DNA of 64,000 nt from Absidia repens (GCA_002105175.1 MCGE01000010.1:1240001-1304000); one strand, 5' to 3'; counted from the first letter of the stretch, positions 34,938 through 48,796 are shown. Numbers and translations: made by a program. Notes: generated by a model not told the origin, from the letters alone.

Positions 34938-37900
34938 CTAAAGTTGTCGATCCCTTTTGGCACGTTTACCAAGCGCAATCTTTGTTCTTTTTTTATTATT
35001 ATTACCTTGTGGTTGACTTTTGAAATTGAAAAATTTACATTTTTTGTTGATGATAGACCATTGGCCATGGGTGATATAGAGGGATGCACCTGCCTAAGAT
35101 GCGAACCAAATAATTTTCTTGCTGTTTCCGATGCAGTTGTTGCTGCTGTTGTTGTTGTTGTTGTTGTCCCGTTCATAACTGCTGGTGGTGCTGGTGCTAC
35201 GGCCGCTTTATACTCCACTGAGAGTTGTTGAGAAGGAATTTCATTTTTGCACCACGGTCGATTTAACATCAAACACATTTTTGGGACAGTGTCCAGGGAT
35301 CAGTTGACGCTGGAAAAACGGCCGATGACACTAGAAAGAGTGATAAGGATTCTCAGTTTTGTTTTACTTTTTCTTCTACTTGAAGCGCCACGATAACTTA
35401 CCACACGCAATAATCCTCGCTCTTTAGCATCTTCCACAAATATTCCCCAGATTTGACTTTTCAATAAGGTGTCAGCATTGCCCAAAACAAAGAGAGATTG
35501 TTTGGCACGAGTCAATCCCACGTTCATGCGTCGTACATCTGACAAAAACCCAATTGCGTTGTAACTTTCACTATTGGCACGCACACAAGAGAAAATGATG
35601 ATATCCTTTTCCTGACCTTGAAAGCCATCCTATTCATTGAAATGGAAATATTAGTACATTGCTTACGCTCACAGAACTACGATAAGTTGGCACTAAACCT
35701 TACCACCGTATTGAAGTCAATCACATCCGTAATTTCACTTCCAAAGTAGCGTTCAAATCGTAACTTCAAATAGCTAAGTTGTTCCTTGTAAGGTGTGATG
35801 ACCCCGATCCTACATGCAAGCTATCACCATAACAGCGAAAAAAAAGAAAATGTTAGCAATGATGGATATGCATGTGAATTCGTTCGCATTACCTTCAGAT
35901 TTGGGAAGTCAGTTGCTAGCTTATCCACCAAAGCCAGTGCAGCATCAGCTTCAGACGAATTGTACCACGATGTCCCTCGTCCTTGTTGTTCTTGACCTTC
36001 GATGACGTCGAAAAACATAAATGGAGAGAATAAACGATGTCTATGCCACGGCGCAGCCGTCTTTTCCGCCATTCTTGGGCCGTCCAGGAGTTTTGATTGA
36101 TAAAATATGTTGCTTGGGAATGCACTGATGAGGGGATGCATCCTATATTGAATACTACAAGAAAAAAAAAATAAAGCCCAAGGTGGGTATTAGTGAACTT
36201 TCAACGTGAATTACACCTCCTTTTGACCTATTACCTTAATAGATACACATTGTCGGGAGCATTCTTTTCCATTCGCGCAAATAAGCTTTGTTCATAATCA
36301 AACTTGCTTGCCAGTTGCGATAACACCGTAGGTGGCAATTGATTAGGATCTACAATGGTAATAGTAATAATAGTAATAATAGTAATAATAGTAATAATAG
36401 TAATAATAGTAATAATAGTAATAATAGTAATAATAGTAATAATAGTAATGAGGAGGATTGAAGTTTACTGGATCTATAACCAGTTCCGGGGGACGAGGGA
36501 GACATTTTTTTTTTTTTTTGACTTACCACCCACAAGAATGCATCGTTTGCAATCATATTTCAGAGGAATCAAAGTACTGACTTCAACAGCTTGAGCCGCT
36601 TCGTCCACAATAACCGTGTCAAACACCATATTCATTTCAAACAGCACATTATGACCACTGCCATTCAACGTAGTACAAACAATATCGCAATTATGGAGGA
36701 TGGATTCCCTGGCGCGGGCACGGGATGTATTCAAATCTTTGATATATTCTTGTTGCTGGTGAGTCACCTCCTTGAGCATAGTCCACTGTTGTTCCAATTG
36801 CTTTCCCAAATCCTTTCGCCGGTCACGTAACTTGGAAGCTAGAGCCTTATTGTTTGATTTCTGGCACGCATCGCGGTCCACTTGCTGCATTTCCAATCGT
36901 AAGGTCCGTATCGTTTCCTGAATTTTCTGCCGTTTCGATATAAAATTAATCCTGGTATCTCTATCACCATCGTTGTCATCACGTTCCATAATGTTGTTGC
37001 CGCTATCGCCGTCTTTCGATAAAGATGTAGATGGGTTGATTTGTTTGTCCACTTGGCGATCCAACAATAAGTCCTTTACACTAGCATTGACAGATTCAAG
37101 CACACCAATTCTCACCACTTTGGGCTTTATCAAACCATCCGTAGTAAGTATACCAACCTTCAATCGCTTTGCTATTTCATCCACCGCAGCATTACTGGGA
37201 GCGCATACCAAAATTTTGGCACCACCAGGTTTTTTTGTTTTTTGTTGTTTCTGTTCTTCAAGTAATTGACCGAGAAGTGCAAGAATGGTTTTTGTTTTGC
37301 CTGTTCCTGGCGGTCTACAATAAATAATTGGAATGTTATCAGTTTAAATCCAGCATCTTTTTTTTTTTTTTTTTTTTTTTTTTACCCCTGAATCAATGTA
37401 AAGCCTTTGGGTTTGTTAAGAGCACCGACGATAGCAGTTGCCTGAGTTTGGTTGACGTCGTATTTAATGGTGCAGTTTTGTACATCTTCTGGGCTCAGCA
37501 CTGGCATGGGAGAAGGATGAGGATGCAGTAGATCATTTGCCAATTCATAATATTGTAAACCCAATAATGCAGCATATTCTCTTTGCACCATCATTAAACT
37601 ACAGATATGAATGAGGCATAAACGATGGTCAATTTTCCTTTCCATTTATATTCGTTTTTTTTTTTGTATCGTTATTACCTTGTCACCTTGACGCATCTCC
37701 AGACAGATTTCGGAGCCAATGAATTCAGGATAGTGATTCTTTCTTGAGGGAAATAGCACCGTATAACGATATCGCCCGTAGTTTTTCCTTTCGAAAGAGA
37801 CATCACCTTGCCCAAAAATGCCTTGCCATGCCACTGATGTCCTTTGAGCGATTCCGAAGCAGCCAAAGCAGAACCCCGTATCATACGTGTGGAAAAAAAG

Positions 37901-40900
37901 TCAGGACCAAAATGATTCGCCATGCACACTAGGTCATCCAAAGCCAAGCTTATCTTGATTGCGATCGGCACATTGAAGGTCACATCCACAAAATCATCAA
38001 CATGGCACCGAGACGTCATTGTAAATCCAGTCATGACATTCGACGACGTCAGAGTTTCTTTTGCCCGTACAAACTGAGACCAGATTTCCAACAAAAGGAG
38101 AGGTTCAAATACTTCAAAATATCCTTTGTAGCCACTTTGATAGGTATCTTGCACATGACATAGCGCACCGAGAGACGAGATGTGAGGTGGTGTGTCCGAT
38201 TTGACGTTTTCCAATGACCATGACAGCACCGTTTTGAAGAGCTGATTGATATTGGGATCCTTCTTCATCTTGCGATCGCGTTCAGCTTGTCGGGCCCGTG
38301 ATCTTTGTTGGATCAACTGTTGCGTACTGTCTAGCGAATTCGTTGGTTTGATGGGTCGTCGAGCCTGGTGTGTACCAAATAATGCAATCAAATTTTCAGA
38401 TTCGTTCTTCCGCTGCTGCATTTTTTCACTGAGTTGTTGTTGTTGTTGTTGTTGTCTCTTGTTGGCCATGTTCATCAATCCTGATAGACCTGAATCGCTA
38501 TCACTATCGTCGTCGGAGCTGTCATCACTAGCAGATCTATTTTTCTGTCGTTTCGTAATGAGTGGTTGTAGATTTCCAGATCCTCCAGATGCTTCAGATT
38601 CTGCCGCTGTGGCCATATATGGTGGTTCAAAAAGGTGAGCAATTTTCCGCTTTTCCCCGGTGTGAGAAGATAGTTTCGAGGGTAGGACAGACTTCAGTGG
38701 TGTTTCAATTTGTTGCGCTGATGGTTCGCTATCATTCCAATCATCAAAAAATGTATCCACATCAATTTCCATAGAGGCTGGTTCAACATTTGTTTCGTCA
38801 ACAGTGTTCGGAGCGATGTTGTTTGTATCGATGTGACTAGTGATATTGCTTGTTCCACTAGGTTTTCTGACAGAGTTGCCGGTTGTTGATTGCTGTAGCA
38901 TTTTGGTTTTTGGATCGGCGTGGCGAGCAGCAGAGGATGTCAAGGTTGTCATAGAAGAGGTCGGAGAGTCGCTAACAGGCTGAGTATGCAATTCCATATA
39001 TTCGTCATCACTATCTTCCAGGACGATCACATTCACATATTCATGGGCAGTAAGTGCAGAGGATATCAGATTTTTTTCATCAGGTTCCAATAAAGTAGAG
39101 TCCAGGCCATTCACTGCAGACGTAAGCCGATCATAGGCATCCAGAGATATTTTGATATCGGAAAGTTGTAGTTGCCGCAATATTTTGACCAACAACGGCA
39201 CTAGCTTGACCAACAATGACCGCCTAGTCACGTATATCCAATAAGATAATCCGTCCACCGTCGAAGCTAAGGAATCCATCTTCAACAAATCATTGCAGAT
39301 CGAGTTTTGAAACAAATGACAGCATCCAATAGTTTCTCCAGCGATATCCACCCATAAAGTCACTATGTCCAATATACCATTGGGCGTGTGTGTGATTGAC
39401 CATTGATAGCTATCGATGAATACTGTGCTGATCACCTGCCAGAGCAAGTTCCAGTATTCCATGATAATTTGCTGATCGTTGTCATTTTCATCTGCCTTGA
39501 CCAATTCTGGTAAGTATTCCAATTCATCGTTCATCAAAAGACGAGTCACCGATTCCAGTGCATGTCCCAAAGTAGTTACCACATTGTACGTTTCAGCCTG
39601 CACATTGGACAATTCCATAAAGTCGGTCAAAACATGTGTAACAGCGGCGATGGTCAGTTGAGGTTGGCGGTCTAACAACGATTGAAGTGGTGAATCAGTC
39701 AAGTTGCTTTGCGGTAACGACGAAGATTTCCTATCTTTCCGTTTGCGTTTCTTCGTCAAGTAACAAATTGTTTGATCGATAGCACTTGCGGAGTAGGCGA
39801 ATATCGATACAAAAGGCAGTATCATAGATGGATCATGTACCTCTGCCTTGCGTGTCTTCCATGGCACACCAGATTGAATCTTCAAGGATACCAAAACCAT
39901 TTCGCGTAAAGCTTGCATCCGACCAAACAAAAGAGTATATCCCCGATCCACTAGCTTGCCTTCGGTGGTATTTTGTTGCTGAATGTTGTCAATAGAAACA
40001 AGCGGTGCATAGGCAGATAAAAGGGTGGGGCAAATGCTGGAAATATCAGTAGGAGGCTGTGCTTGAAGGAAATCCCATACTTTTGGATACGCAGATGACA
40101 TAATACCGTGCTGACCGGATATATCCTGAGAGACACCATCCCCGGTTGATGAAGACCTAGCCAAAGTGATATAGGCGTCCCGTAGCGATCTTGAATCGTG
40201 GCATAATATATCGGTCAGAACAGATGCTGCCGATTCCCGTGCAAGCTGGAGAGTTGGAAGCAAAGCTGAGCTAACTTCAATATCATCATTTTCACCCAAG
40301 TTGTCCATCGCAAACGGGATCCATACATGAGCAAGGCGGTTGAGACTTTCGATAGGAATCCCGGTGTTTTCCGTAATGGTATGTTGAATGATCTGGAAGG
40401 CAACAATAGCAGCATACACCCGGAATGATAGAGTCCATGTTGAGAGTTGGAAGTAGGACAGTAGTGTTTCCAGTATCCTATCAGTCATGTAATCTGCACC
40501 GTCGATCTTGCGCAAAGAGCACCAAAATGGGAATATCCAGTCCACCATACCTTGCATCCGTCGTATCAGCTTTTTTCTTGAATCGGTTGTCCCATCAGCA
40601 TCCTGGATAGCATCGACATCTTCTTGCGCAATTTTGACCCATGCCCGAAATTGATGATGATCACATATTTGCCTCAATAAGTTGTAATAGGTTTTGGTGT
40701 CAGCCTGAAGTAGTGTATCTTTGTCCCAAAAACGGTCTTGCAGTCGTTTCCATAACAATGTCATTGTCTTCAATAGCCCGGCAATATTGATTTCTACTTG
40801 TGTACATTCCAATTGATATATGAGGACATCAAACAGAGGCGCCGATGATGGTTTGTCCATACTAGTAACCAAGGTTTCTAAGGCGGTATCGGGAAGTAGA

Positions 40901-41890
40901 TTCAATACCAGTCGCAGGCCCTTCCAAATATTTGTGTCGTTCTGCGTTGCCCGTATAACGTATGACATTCCAATGGCGTCCATGTTGCTGTAGTACTTTG
41001 GAAAGTTGAGTTCGAATTCAGCGCCAAATGAGTGTTGACCAAAATAGCTAAGAATTAGACGCGCTACTGCTACAAGACCATCGATATCTTCTTGGTTCGT
41101 GTCGGTGGAAGAGGGATTTTCAATAGCAAAAGTTTCGCACAGTTTCACAGCCCATAAACGTACCGTCTGGTGATGATGGAAAACCAATAAGGAGGCGCTT
41201 TGAACTGCAGTGTATTTCAAGGTTGGGTGTCGTCCTGCGGCAGTAACTGAATCAAAGAGAGTACAAAACTGTTTATCCTGTTGCGAGAGATAGTAAGGGA
41301 AGCAGATGAGTTCGGTAACTGTACAACATTGTTGGTCGATCGATAGGGTTGCTGATGCTGTCAAGTTCGGTTCCAGTCGTAAACGGTCAAACTGTTCCAG
41401 GATGCAGAATAACCGGTTGACTTGTTCAGGAGTATAGTGAGTGAGGTACCTACATAATTAGTAAAGAACAAAAGCAGAAGCTAAGCGTAAGTCGACTAGG
41501 CTCAATAAACGTCACTTGCTTTTGTTTTTTCGGGAGTGGGGTGAGTGAAGGGATGAAGTATTACCTTCTACGAAGATCGTTTCTAGACAAGTAATAGCTT
41601 TGGACACACAGGGGACAGCATTGTAAGAGACTATTGAGTTTCTCTTTGTATTTCAAAATGTGAGGCAGATCTGGCAAAGAAAAGAGCCACAAGGATTCAC
41701 GAGCTAAAGGCAATGTTTGAGGAGAGCACCACCAATGATCAGTTGTAGTCGCTAATAGGTACAAGAGCACCGCATTGAAGAATCGTGTGTCAAGTTCGGG
41801 ATCAGTAATTGTTAGGCTGGTTTGTCGTTGTTCAAGAAGTTCAAGGGCTTCCTTTAATCGTATATCATTGACGTCAGTTGAAGTACCCAT
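34938..41890 (-). CDS. SEN1: Sen1/senataxin-type RNA-DNA helicase, with a one-base frame break near the C-terminus
   Basis: Superfamily 1B helicase that resolves R-loops and terminates RNA polymerase II transcription in the nucleus. Exons 41565-41890, 37679-41449, 37386-37598, 36527-37314, 36235-36349, 35893-36154, 35704-35820, 35402-35629, 35039-35330, 34938-34979; about 2050 aa (yeast Sen1 2231). The N-terminal third is a helical Sen1N scaffold. The middle is acidic/Ser-rich with polyQ. The helicase core shows Q-motif region NQTQATAIVGAL, Walker A GPPGTGKTKT, VCAPSNAAVDEI, Walker B VIVDEAAQA, GDPNQLPPTV, SIQYRMHPLIS, GVITPYKEQL, DGFQGQEKDIIIFSCVRA and RRMNVGLTRAKQSLFVLGN. Exon 9 is 292 nt; phase fits only if 291. 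Reading breaks at TGA 35243-35241, where one extra A in an A5 run explains it. The tail then continues NEIPSQQLSVEYK and ends in a basic IALGKRAKRDRQL. Confidence 0.92.
36357..36450. repeat. Nine-base minisatellite in a SEN1 intron
   Basis: About ten tandem copies of TAATAATAG fill more than half of the intron between the Walker B exon and the GDPNQLPP exon (36350-36526). On the coding strand the unit reads CTATTATTA. The frames across it (poly-Leu, poly-Val-Ile) are artefacts. Confidence 0.92.
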
Positions 41891-42819
41891 CACCCATAAA
41901 GTTTGCCCTTTGCAGTAAACAATAAGTAGCCGTCAGGTATACCCCAAATGCAACTGAACCTTGACAAAAAGTAGTTAATTTTTTTTTCAAGAAAAAAAAA
42001 AAAACATGTCAGGAAGGATCGGCATTTAAAAATGAAAAATCCAGGGAAAATCGCTCTCCTCAAGCAACATACAAAACATTAGCATGTAGAATCGATAAAT
42101 ATTTACATGTGATTAATCATTTTGTAAATAGTGAGGCGAAGATGCTGTTGTAAAAAATCATGTAAAGGAGGAATCGTATGACAAAAAGATTGTACATCAG
42201 AAATCGCCTCTTCATATTTGCTGTGAAATCATCGTATGATGATGATCACCACACGAGAAATTATCGCATCAATTCTAGTGAATGTTAAGGAGAGTTTATG
42301 AGGCAATATAACAGTATATAATTTTGAACCCTTTTGTCGTTTTCTCTTGAACATGCTAGATAATGTTTTGTCTGACTGTGAGCTGAAGTGATTAGGTTTC
42401 GTATCGAAGAGCTGCATGTGATCTTAACAAGCCTTATGACGGGCTCAATGTGTTTATCTTTCTTCCACATCTTTATATACAATAGTAGCATTCCTCACGT
42501 CCATGACTAGAATCAATCAACTAATAAATATGATGGACTTGAATCCAAGTCTTCCGATTAATTTTTTCTCCCCAACGTGTGCACAGCAATCGATGGTTTG
42601 TGCGATCTCGGGGTTTGAATGTTTTTTCCTTTTTTCTTTCCCACCACTTTTTTTTCCTTTTTCCTTTTGTATTTCTTTTCTCGATACCTGCTTTTTTTTT
42701 TTTTTTTACATCCTTTCTCTGCTACGTTTATTACATACTCGTCCTTCATTGACATACCTACTTTATACTTATAAAACATTCTTGGATCCTGATCACACCT
42801 TACTGAAACTTTGAACACC
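41891..42819. promoter_or_regulatory. Bidirectional promoter region SEN1 / acidic conserved protein
   Basis: 929 nt between divergent starts. AT-rich in the middle. 42620-42760 is strongly pyrimidine-rich on the plus strand, with a T15 run near 42691, immediately upstream of the plus gene. No gene seen. Confidence 0.5.
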
Positions 42820-44501
42820 ATGGAAGCTATTGACGACTATGCTAATGAGCACCTTGCAAGATCACTTGCTTATACTGTCTTGGAATTACGACAGCAACAT
42901 CACTTCTTGGCTTTGATTCCGATGGCATCTCAAGCATTGAAACAGAGGATTCGCTATCTTCAACCTGCCACACAGTCAGATGCGGAGGAATGGAATAAAA
43001 TTATACAGTGGCAAACGGACGACTGCCCCGAGCAAATCGAACACTTGTGGCAACATGGACCAATCAAACCGGCAACAACTGTGGAAGAACAACATCAACA
43101 GCATTCTACCCTTCATGATGATGTGTATCAGAACCCAGTATATTACAAACGATTTGACACTGATACGTTGCACGTGGTGATTCCTTTCAATCAAAAGGAT
43201 GATCAAATCTATTTGGTGATTTTGGTATTGGAGCAAGAGCAACAAGAACAAGATGATAACGGTGCCTCCATGGACAGTAACACCACTGAAGAACCCGAAC
43301 TCAAATATCAAAACACGAAGCAAGTTTCTCTCCAAGAATGGCAAGATATTCAATCCACCTGGTCCTCGTCTCTGGAAGATGCCGAACGTCTCTTTTTGGT
43401 CAAGGTGACTAAAAACGCAAAACATTCTCGGAAAGAGGTAAGTCAGAATATCACATATAATGTATGGTACTGTTTTACTGATATTTACTATTGTTACTAC
43501 GGGTATTTTATAAAATATAGTCGAAATCAAAGCAAGTAGACCAAACCAACAAGGATGCACCTGATGATTACTGGGGTGATTGGTCTTCGGATGATGAAGA
43601 GCGCAATGGTGATAGCGGAGATGGAAAAGGCACTCGCAAAGAACAAGAGAATGGAGGCGCTGATGCTTGTGATGACGACAATGATGATGAACAATTAGAC
43701 TCAGAGGACGATTATTACGCACGATGGAGTGAAAACCCTGGCACACTGACTCCTGGTATAGATGAAGATGGCAACCCTATCGAGGACGATGATTCAATTT
43801 CTCTCTCGCCAGATAACCACCGCCGACTCTCCAGCACCCTGACGAAACAGCAACAGCAACAGCAAAGATACAACCGTGATCACAAATTTGATATTCAGCA
43901 AGAATGGGATGAAGAATACGATCAATCTTACAACCCGCTGTTTACCGTTCCTAGTGTTCCAAATCTGGTGGATGCTCATACCTCGGCCTTACAAGAATTG
44001 ACACAGATGCTACAGACTTCGTTACCGACACCACCAGCGACTTCTCAACACCCAAACCCATCAGCTACCTATAAGCGACCATCTTTCCTCATGTCGTCTA
44101 TGGATACATTACCAAAAGCAGTACAGCAACGTTTTGAATGGGATCAAGAATTGGACGAACAGGATCCAGATCAAGATACTTCTCAGCATGTACCTGGTGC
44201 GTATCCTTTATCGCGTGGCACAAAGACTCCCATCGATTATCAACAACAATCCGCAGCCTCAAAGCCCGTGACGACTTCATCCACCGAACCAACAGCCACA
44301 ACGACCACTGAAACAACCCCCTTGGTAGTAGAAAATACAACTGCTTCTTGGGATGATCAAAAGCGACATGCAGGCAAATTGTTACTCGAAAAAAGTATGC
44401 GTGCTTTGGTTGGTGCGGCAAAATTACTTGGTCTGAATGGTGATGATATTGGTGGCATGGTCAGAGATATTCTTCAAGAAACGGAAAAGGACGGAAATTA
44501 A
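42820..44501 (+). CDS. Acidic conserved fungal protein of unknown function
   Basis: Two exons, 42820-43437 and 43521-44501, join in phase to 532 aa. The N-terminal region is helical (MEAIDDYANEHLARSLAYTV, then LALIPMASQALKQRIRYL). A beta-like segment VVIPFNQKDDQIYLVILVLE follows. The middle is very acidic (DDYWGDWSSDDEE, then DEQLDSEDDYYARW). A Pro/Thr/Gln-rich linker leads to a C-terminal helix region (GKLLLEKSMRALVGAAKLLG, then DIGGMVRDILQETEK). The DDYW-type acidic motif and the C-terminal helices resemble a widespread uncharacterised fungal family as I remember it; I cannot name a function. No membrane segment or signal peptide. The ATG is the first after a CT-rich leader and lies in context CACCATGG, favourable for initiation. 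Confidence 0.75.
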
Positions 44502-45829
44502 GTTAGAATAATATGCATGATTAGTTTGATAGAATTTGTTGTAGTTTAGTAAGAAAAAAAAAGTTATATTTTGCCTGTTATTGTAGTAGTGATAAAAATA
44601 GCAATAAAAATGGGGTTTATATCGTTGGTTACATATAGATTGTGTCTGACTGAATGATTGTGTATTGAAAATGATTGTTTGTTGGGTTTATGGCAAGCAA
44701 AATATTGTAATGACAGCGGCGGGAGATTTTATATTGTATATATTTAGAATATTAGGGAAAAAAAAAAAAAAAAAAAGATAGATCACTAGACCATGGGCGC
44801 TGAACAAAACTTTGTTTAGAGTATGGAATCATGCCTATGGTGTCTTTATTATTATTTTTTTGGATGGGATAAATTTTAGGCGGAGTTAAGGGCAACCTTT
44901 TCTTTCCCTCATGGATTGGGTTTCCTTTTTGAGCAGTTGAAGAGGGTCGAAAAGAATTTATCGGGTGCACGGATGGCGCATACATATACAAAACACAATC
45001 GTTGAAAAAAAACACACGCACACATACAAATGTAGTGTTTAAACAAAGAGGAGACTTATGGAGTACATGTATACATCATATGACACAAAATCATTGTACA
45101 TTATGATGGCTGTCTGTCTCATTTGTTGATGATACGTTATGTACTTGGAAAATGTTTCATACAAAACATAGTACTCATTTATGTAAAACCAATACTGCTG
45201 TTTATATTGTTGTATTATATAAAGGAAAATTATTTTTTCATTCTTTACAGAGCATCTTGGAAAGGAAGATTTGTATATATGAATTTTAAATAAAGTTAAT
45301 CATTACACATTATTGTTTCTTGAACACCGTAGCGATGGGCTTTTTTCCGTACCTATGATACAGTATGTGAAATTTCAGGAGCATAACATTAGCCGATCCA
45401 ATTGTATCCAGAACACCAGTTTTTCAAAGCCTATGTCTGTTATATATATACAGTATATATATGTATATAAATATAGATGTGGACCTACCAAGAAAAAGGA
45501 AGTGCAATCATCGTGCGATAATCCAATAATCCACCATTAAGGGGGTAAGTCGGCATCTCCCTCTTCACCGAAAACAAAATTTATAACTCCGTTGGCTTTG
45601 CTCAAAATCATCTATTATTCAGCGCATTGGTTGTTTTTTTCTTTTTTTTTTTTTCCCTCTGTCATTCATTCTTTCTCTCTCTCTCTCTTTTTCTTGTTGA
45701 TTTATCTTGCTGAAGAAACGGGCATATAGAAAACCAGATAAAACAAACACATTCTTCTTCTTCTTTTACTTCTCTTATACTGATTCTCCATTTTTGCGAT
45801 ACCTGACTACGGCTGCGACATTAACAAAA
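44502..45829. other. Intergenic region with promoter of the RBR ligase
   Basis: No gene seen. Contains an A19 run near 44758, (AT)-rich tracts near 45440-45470 and a pyrimidine-rich stretch from 45620 to 45790 with (CT)n, just upstream of the RBR ligase start. Confidence 0.5.
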
Positions 45830-47526
45830 ATGGCCTCTGATAGTGACTATGACGACGATTTTATGGTAAATGGATGAACACCTTTTTATTTTTATTGTCT
45901 GATATAGAAACACTGACCCTTTTCATACCTTTTGATATTTCTCTAGATGGATACTGATGATATTATGGATGGTGACAGTGGCTCGGACTTTGCCAGCTCC
46001 TTGAGTGTGTCTGGTAAGTGAAAATGAAAATTAGTTACTCCCTTCTTTGGGGATGTTGATGGTAGAGTGTATCTTTTTTATGTTGGAAGACTTCTCTCAG
46101 GTTTGCTACTTCTATGTCCTATAGATGGCGAACCTGATGGGTAGCTTCCTTGTTTGGGTGGATGTGGGTGGGTGTGATTCCTTTTCTCAAACAGCCAATA
46201 TTCAGTTCATGTCATGATCAGTCTATTAGTCACATAGAGAAAAAGGGGAAATACTTGTTTCGTTTTATGAAAAAAATACGTATTTTTTGGACTTTATGAA
46301 CTGACACCTCCTTTTATTTATATATATATCTTCTTTGTTGTAGATAATGACGACGCAGACGATATGGCCTTTGAAGGTGCTTTTGCCGAAAAACATGAAC
46401 GCAAGGCTTATGAGGTAGAATTCTCCGTTCAGAGCGTCAAACACTTGGTGGCCAGTCAGAACAAGGAAATCGAGCAAGTTACGACCATTCTTGGTAAGTC
46501 GTTTAGTTTTGATATGGTGCATTCCATTGGTGGATAAGGGCTTTACAAGCAGATGCATATCATGGGGCATCTATTATTTACTTTTTTAGTGATGAGAAGG
46601 GTGGTGGGGGCGGGAAAATCAATAGCAAAAAAACGTCAATATAGGGGTGGATGATGAAAAAAAGGGGTAACTTCTCGATCGACACTAAACAATATCATCT
46701 TTTCTTTCTTTCTGTTATTTTTATTATAGGATTACCATCGAAGGATGCAGCAACATTACTACGCTACTTTCGCTGGAACAAGGAAAAGTTATTTGAACGG
46801 TATATGGATGCATCTGAAAATACATTACGGTCAGCTGGTGTATCTATGAATAACGACAACAACAAACATACCATTCTTCAGGCCAAACAACTTCCAGTAG
46901 ATCAACAACCTTTTACTTGTGACATTTGCTGCGATGATGACCCAGATTTAGTAACAGCGAGTGTTGCGTGTGACCATCGATTTTGCGTTAACTGTTATCA
47001 ACAATACCTGACTCAAAAAATCAAGGAAGACGGTGAAAGTCGAAGGATAGAATGCCCGCAGGATAGGTGTAACGTGATTGTAGATGAATCAACGGTGCAA
47101 TTGGTGGTGGATGGCAAGACGATGGCAAGGTACCGGGAATTGCTAAATCGAACCTTTGTGGACGATAACGACTATCTACGGTGGTGTCCTGCTCCTGATT
47201 GTGAATTCGCTATAGAATGCCATGTGCCCAGTACTTCCTTGACATCAATCGTTCCTACTGTGCAATGTGCTTGCGGTGATATCTTCTGTTTCGGATGTGG
47301 TCTTCCTGATCATCAACCTGCTATCTGCTCTATTGTCAAGAAATGGTTACAAAAATGTGAAGATGACTCGGAAACAGCAAACTGGATTTCTGCTCATACC
47401 AAAGAATGTACGAAGTGTCATTCTACTATTGAAAAAAATGGTGGCTGCAATCATATGACCTGTCGCAAATGCCGCCATGAATTTTGTTGGGTATGCATGG
47501 GTAAGAACACACACACATGCAAACAC

Positions 47527-47560
<34 letters not shown>

Positions 47561-48227
47561 TCATATATGGTTACATTCTTTGTCTCATTCTTTTTCTTTT
47601 TAGGTCCTTGGTCCGAACATGGCACTTCTTGGTACAACTGTAATAGATTTGATGAACGAAGCAGCTCAGAAGCAAGAGAAAGTCAAACACAATCACGTCT
47701 AAGCTTGGAACGTTATTTACATGTAAATCCAAAAAAAAAAGGAGTGATGGGAATTCAAAGAGCGAAAACGCTTACCATTTCTTTATTGTTAGTACTATAA
47801 TCGATATGCCAATCATGAACAATCAGCAAAGTTGGATCAAGATCTCTATCAGAAGACGGAAAAGAAAATGGAAGAAATGCAGCAAACAAGTGACCTATCA
47901 TGGATCGAAGTACAGTTTTTGAAGAAGGCTGTGGATATTACAGTGCAATGCCGTATGACTTTGAAATGGACGTACGCTTTTGCCTTTTATTTAGCAAAAA
48001 CAAACGAAACTGCTATTTTTGAAGACAACCAACGCGATCTTGAAATGGCTACAGAACAATTATCGGAATTACTGGAAAAACCCTTGGAACGTGAAAGGAT
48101 CGCTCAATTAAGACAAGCTGTATTGGATAAAACCGTCTATGTCAAACATCGCCGTGAAATACTATTGGAAGATACCGCAAAAGGATTGGTGGAAGGCCGA
48201 TGGTCTTTTATTGTAGATGTGAAATGA
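45830..48227 (+). CDS. Ariadne-type RBR E3 ubiquitin ligase
   Basis: RING-between-RING ligase that takes ubiquitin from an E2 to its own Cys and passes it to substrates. Six exons in phase: 45830-45865, 45947-46013, 46344-46493, 46730-47500, 47604-47722, 47793-48227 (525 aa; human ARIH1 557). Acidic N-terminus MASDSDYDDDFMMDTDD; UBA-like segment VTTILGLPSKDAATLLRYFR. RING1 begins FTCDICCDDDPDLVTAS with CDHRFCVNCY. The IBR has RWCPAPDCEFAIECH and CACGDIFCFGCG. RING2 has CTKCHSTIEKNGGCNHMTC, in which the Cys of GGCNHMTC matches the catalytic Cys of the family, then EFCWVCMG and GPWSEHGTSWYNCNRF. The helical Ariadne domain follows (LERYLHYYNRYANHEQSAKL, FLKKAVDITVQCRMTLKWTY). Exon 4 ends at the WVCMG junction, and the next intron carries an A31 run. 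Confidence 0.94.
47528..47558. repeat. A31 homopolymer in an RBR-ligase intron
   Basis: About 31 consecutive A residues in the intron after the RING2 exon (47501-47603), preceded by (CA)n. Long A/T runs inside introns recur in this window (6930s, 37360s, 58020s). Confidence 0.85.
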
Positions 48228-48762
48228 TGGTGATTTTTGAAGGGGGGCAGTTCGGATGTCTTTTGGAATACAAGATGGAGGATGGGATAAGATTTATCCA
48301 CTGTCATCTTATGTAGTTAGTTTTACTAGTTCAGTATTTTTACTTTTTTTTTTTTTGTCACCAATAAACAATCTTTTGATACTTCCAAAAAAAAGAAAAA
48401 ACAAATGGTGGGCGATAAATTTGCATTGTTGGCATGGACTTTTTTATTCAATCTTTTGTTATAATGATAGGGGATCGGAAATTCAAACGTGTTCGGTTTT
48501 TTATGCGAAAGAAAAATAGGTCGATTTTTGGGATGAAATTTGATGAGGTACTCCATAGTTATTTTGGTGCTCGTTATTCAGGCATATCGTACCATGTATA
48601 TTGCTTCCTGAATTACACCTTATATGAACTATTTTCTTAGTGCGTGATTGAATAATATAGAACTGAAACTTGCGAAATTTGTAATTTGTAATTACTTTAT
48701 GGTCACGGTCCTGTGCTTACTCATAGTCATTACCATGTTGTATTGATCATTGTTTACAAATC

Positions 48763-48796
<34 letters not shown>

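Noticed and set aside
36350..36556. Poly-Leu and poly-Val/Ile frames on both strands
   Set aside because: Produced by the 9-base minisatellite inside a SEN1 intron.
42976..43746. 256-codon minus-strand frame opposite the acidic conserved protein
   Set aside because: Antisense shadow of a strongly coding plus-strand gene; His/Leu/Ile-rich composition follows from the acidic/Gln-rich codons opposite.
47477..47800. Plus frame reading through the A31 intron of the RBR ligase
   Set aside because: It is the unspliced intron; the phase-consistent junction 47500/47604 gives the conserved WVCMG-PWSEHG sequence.
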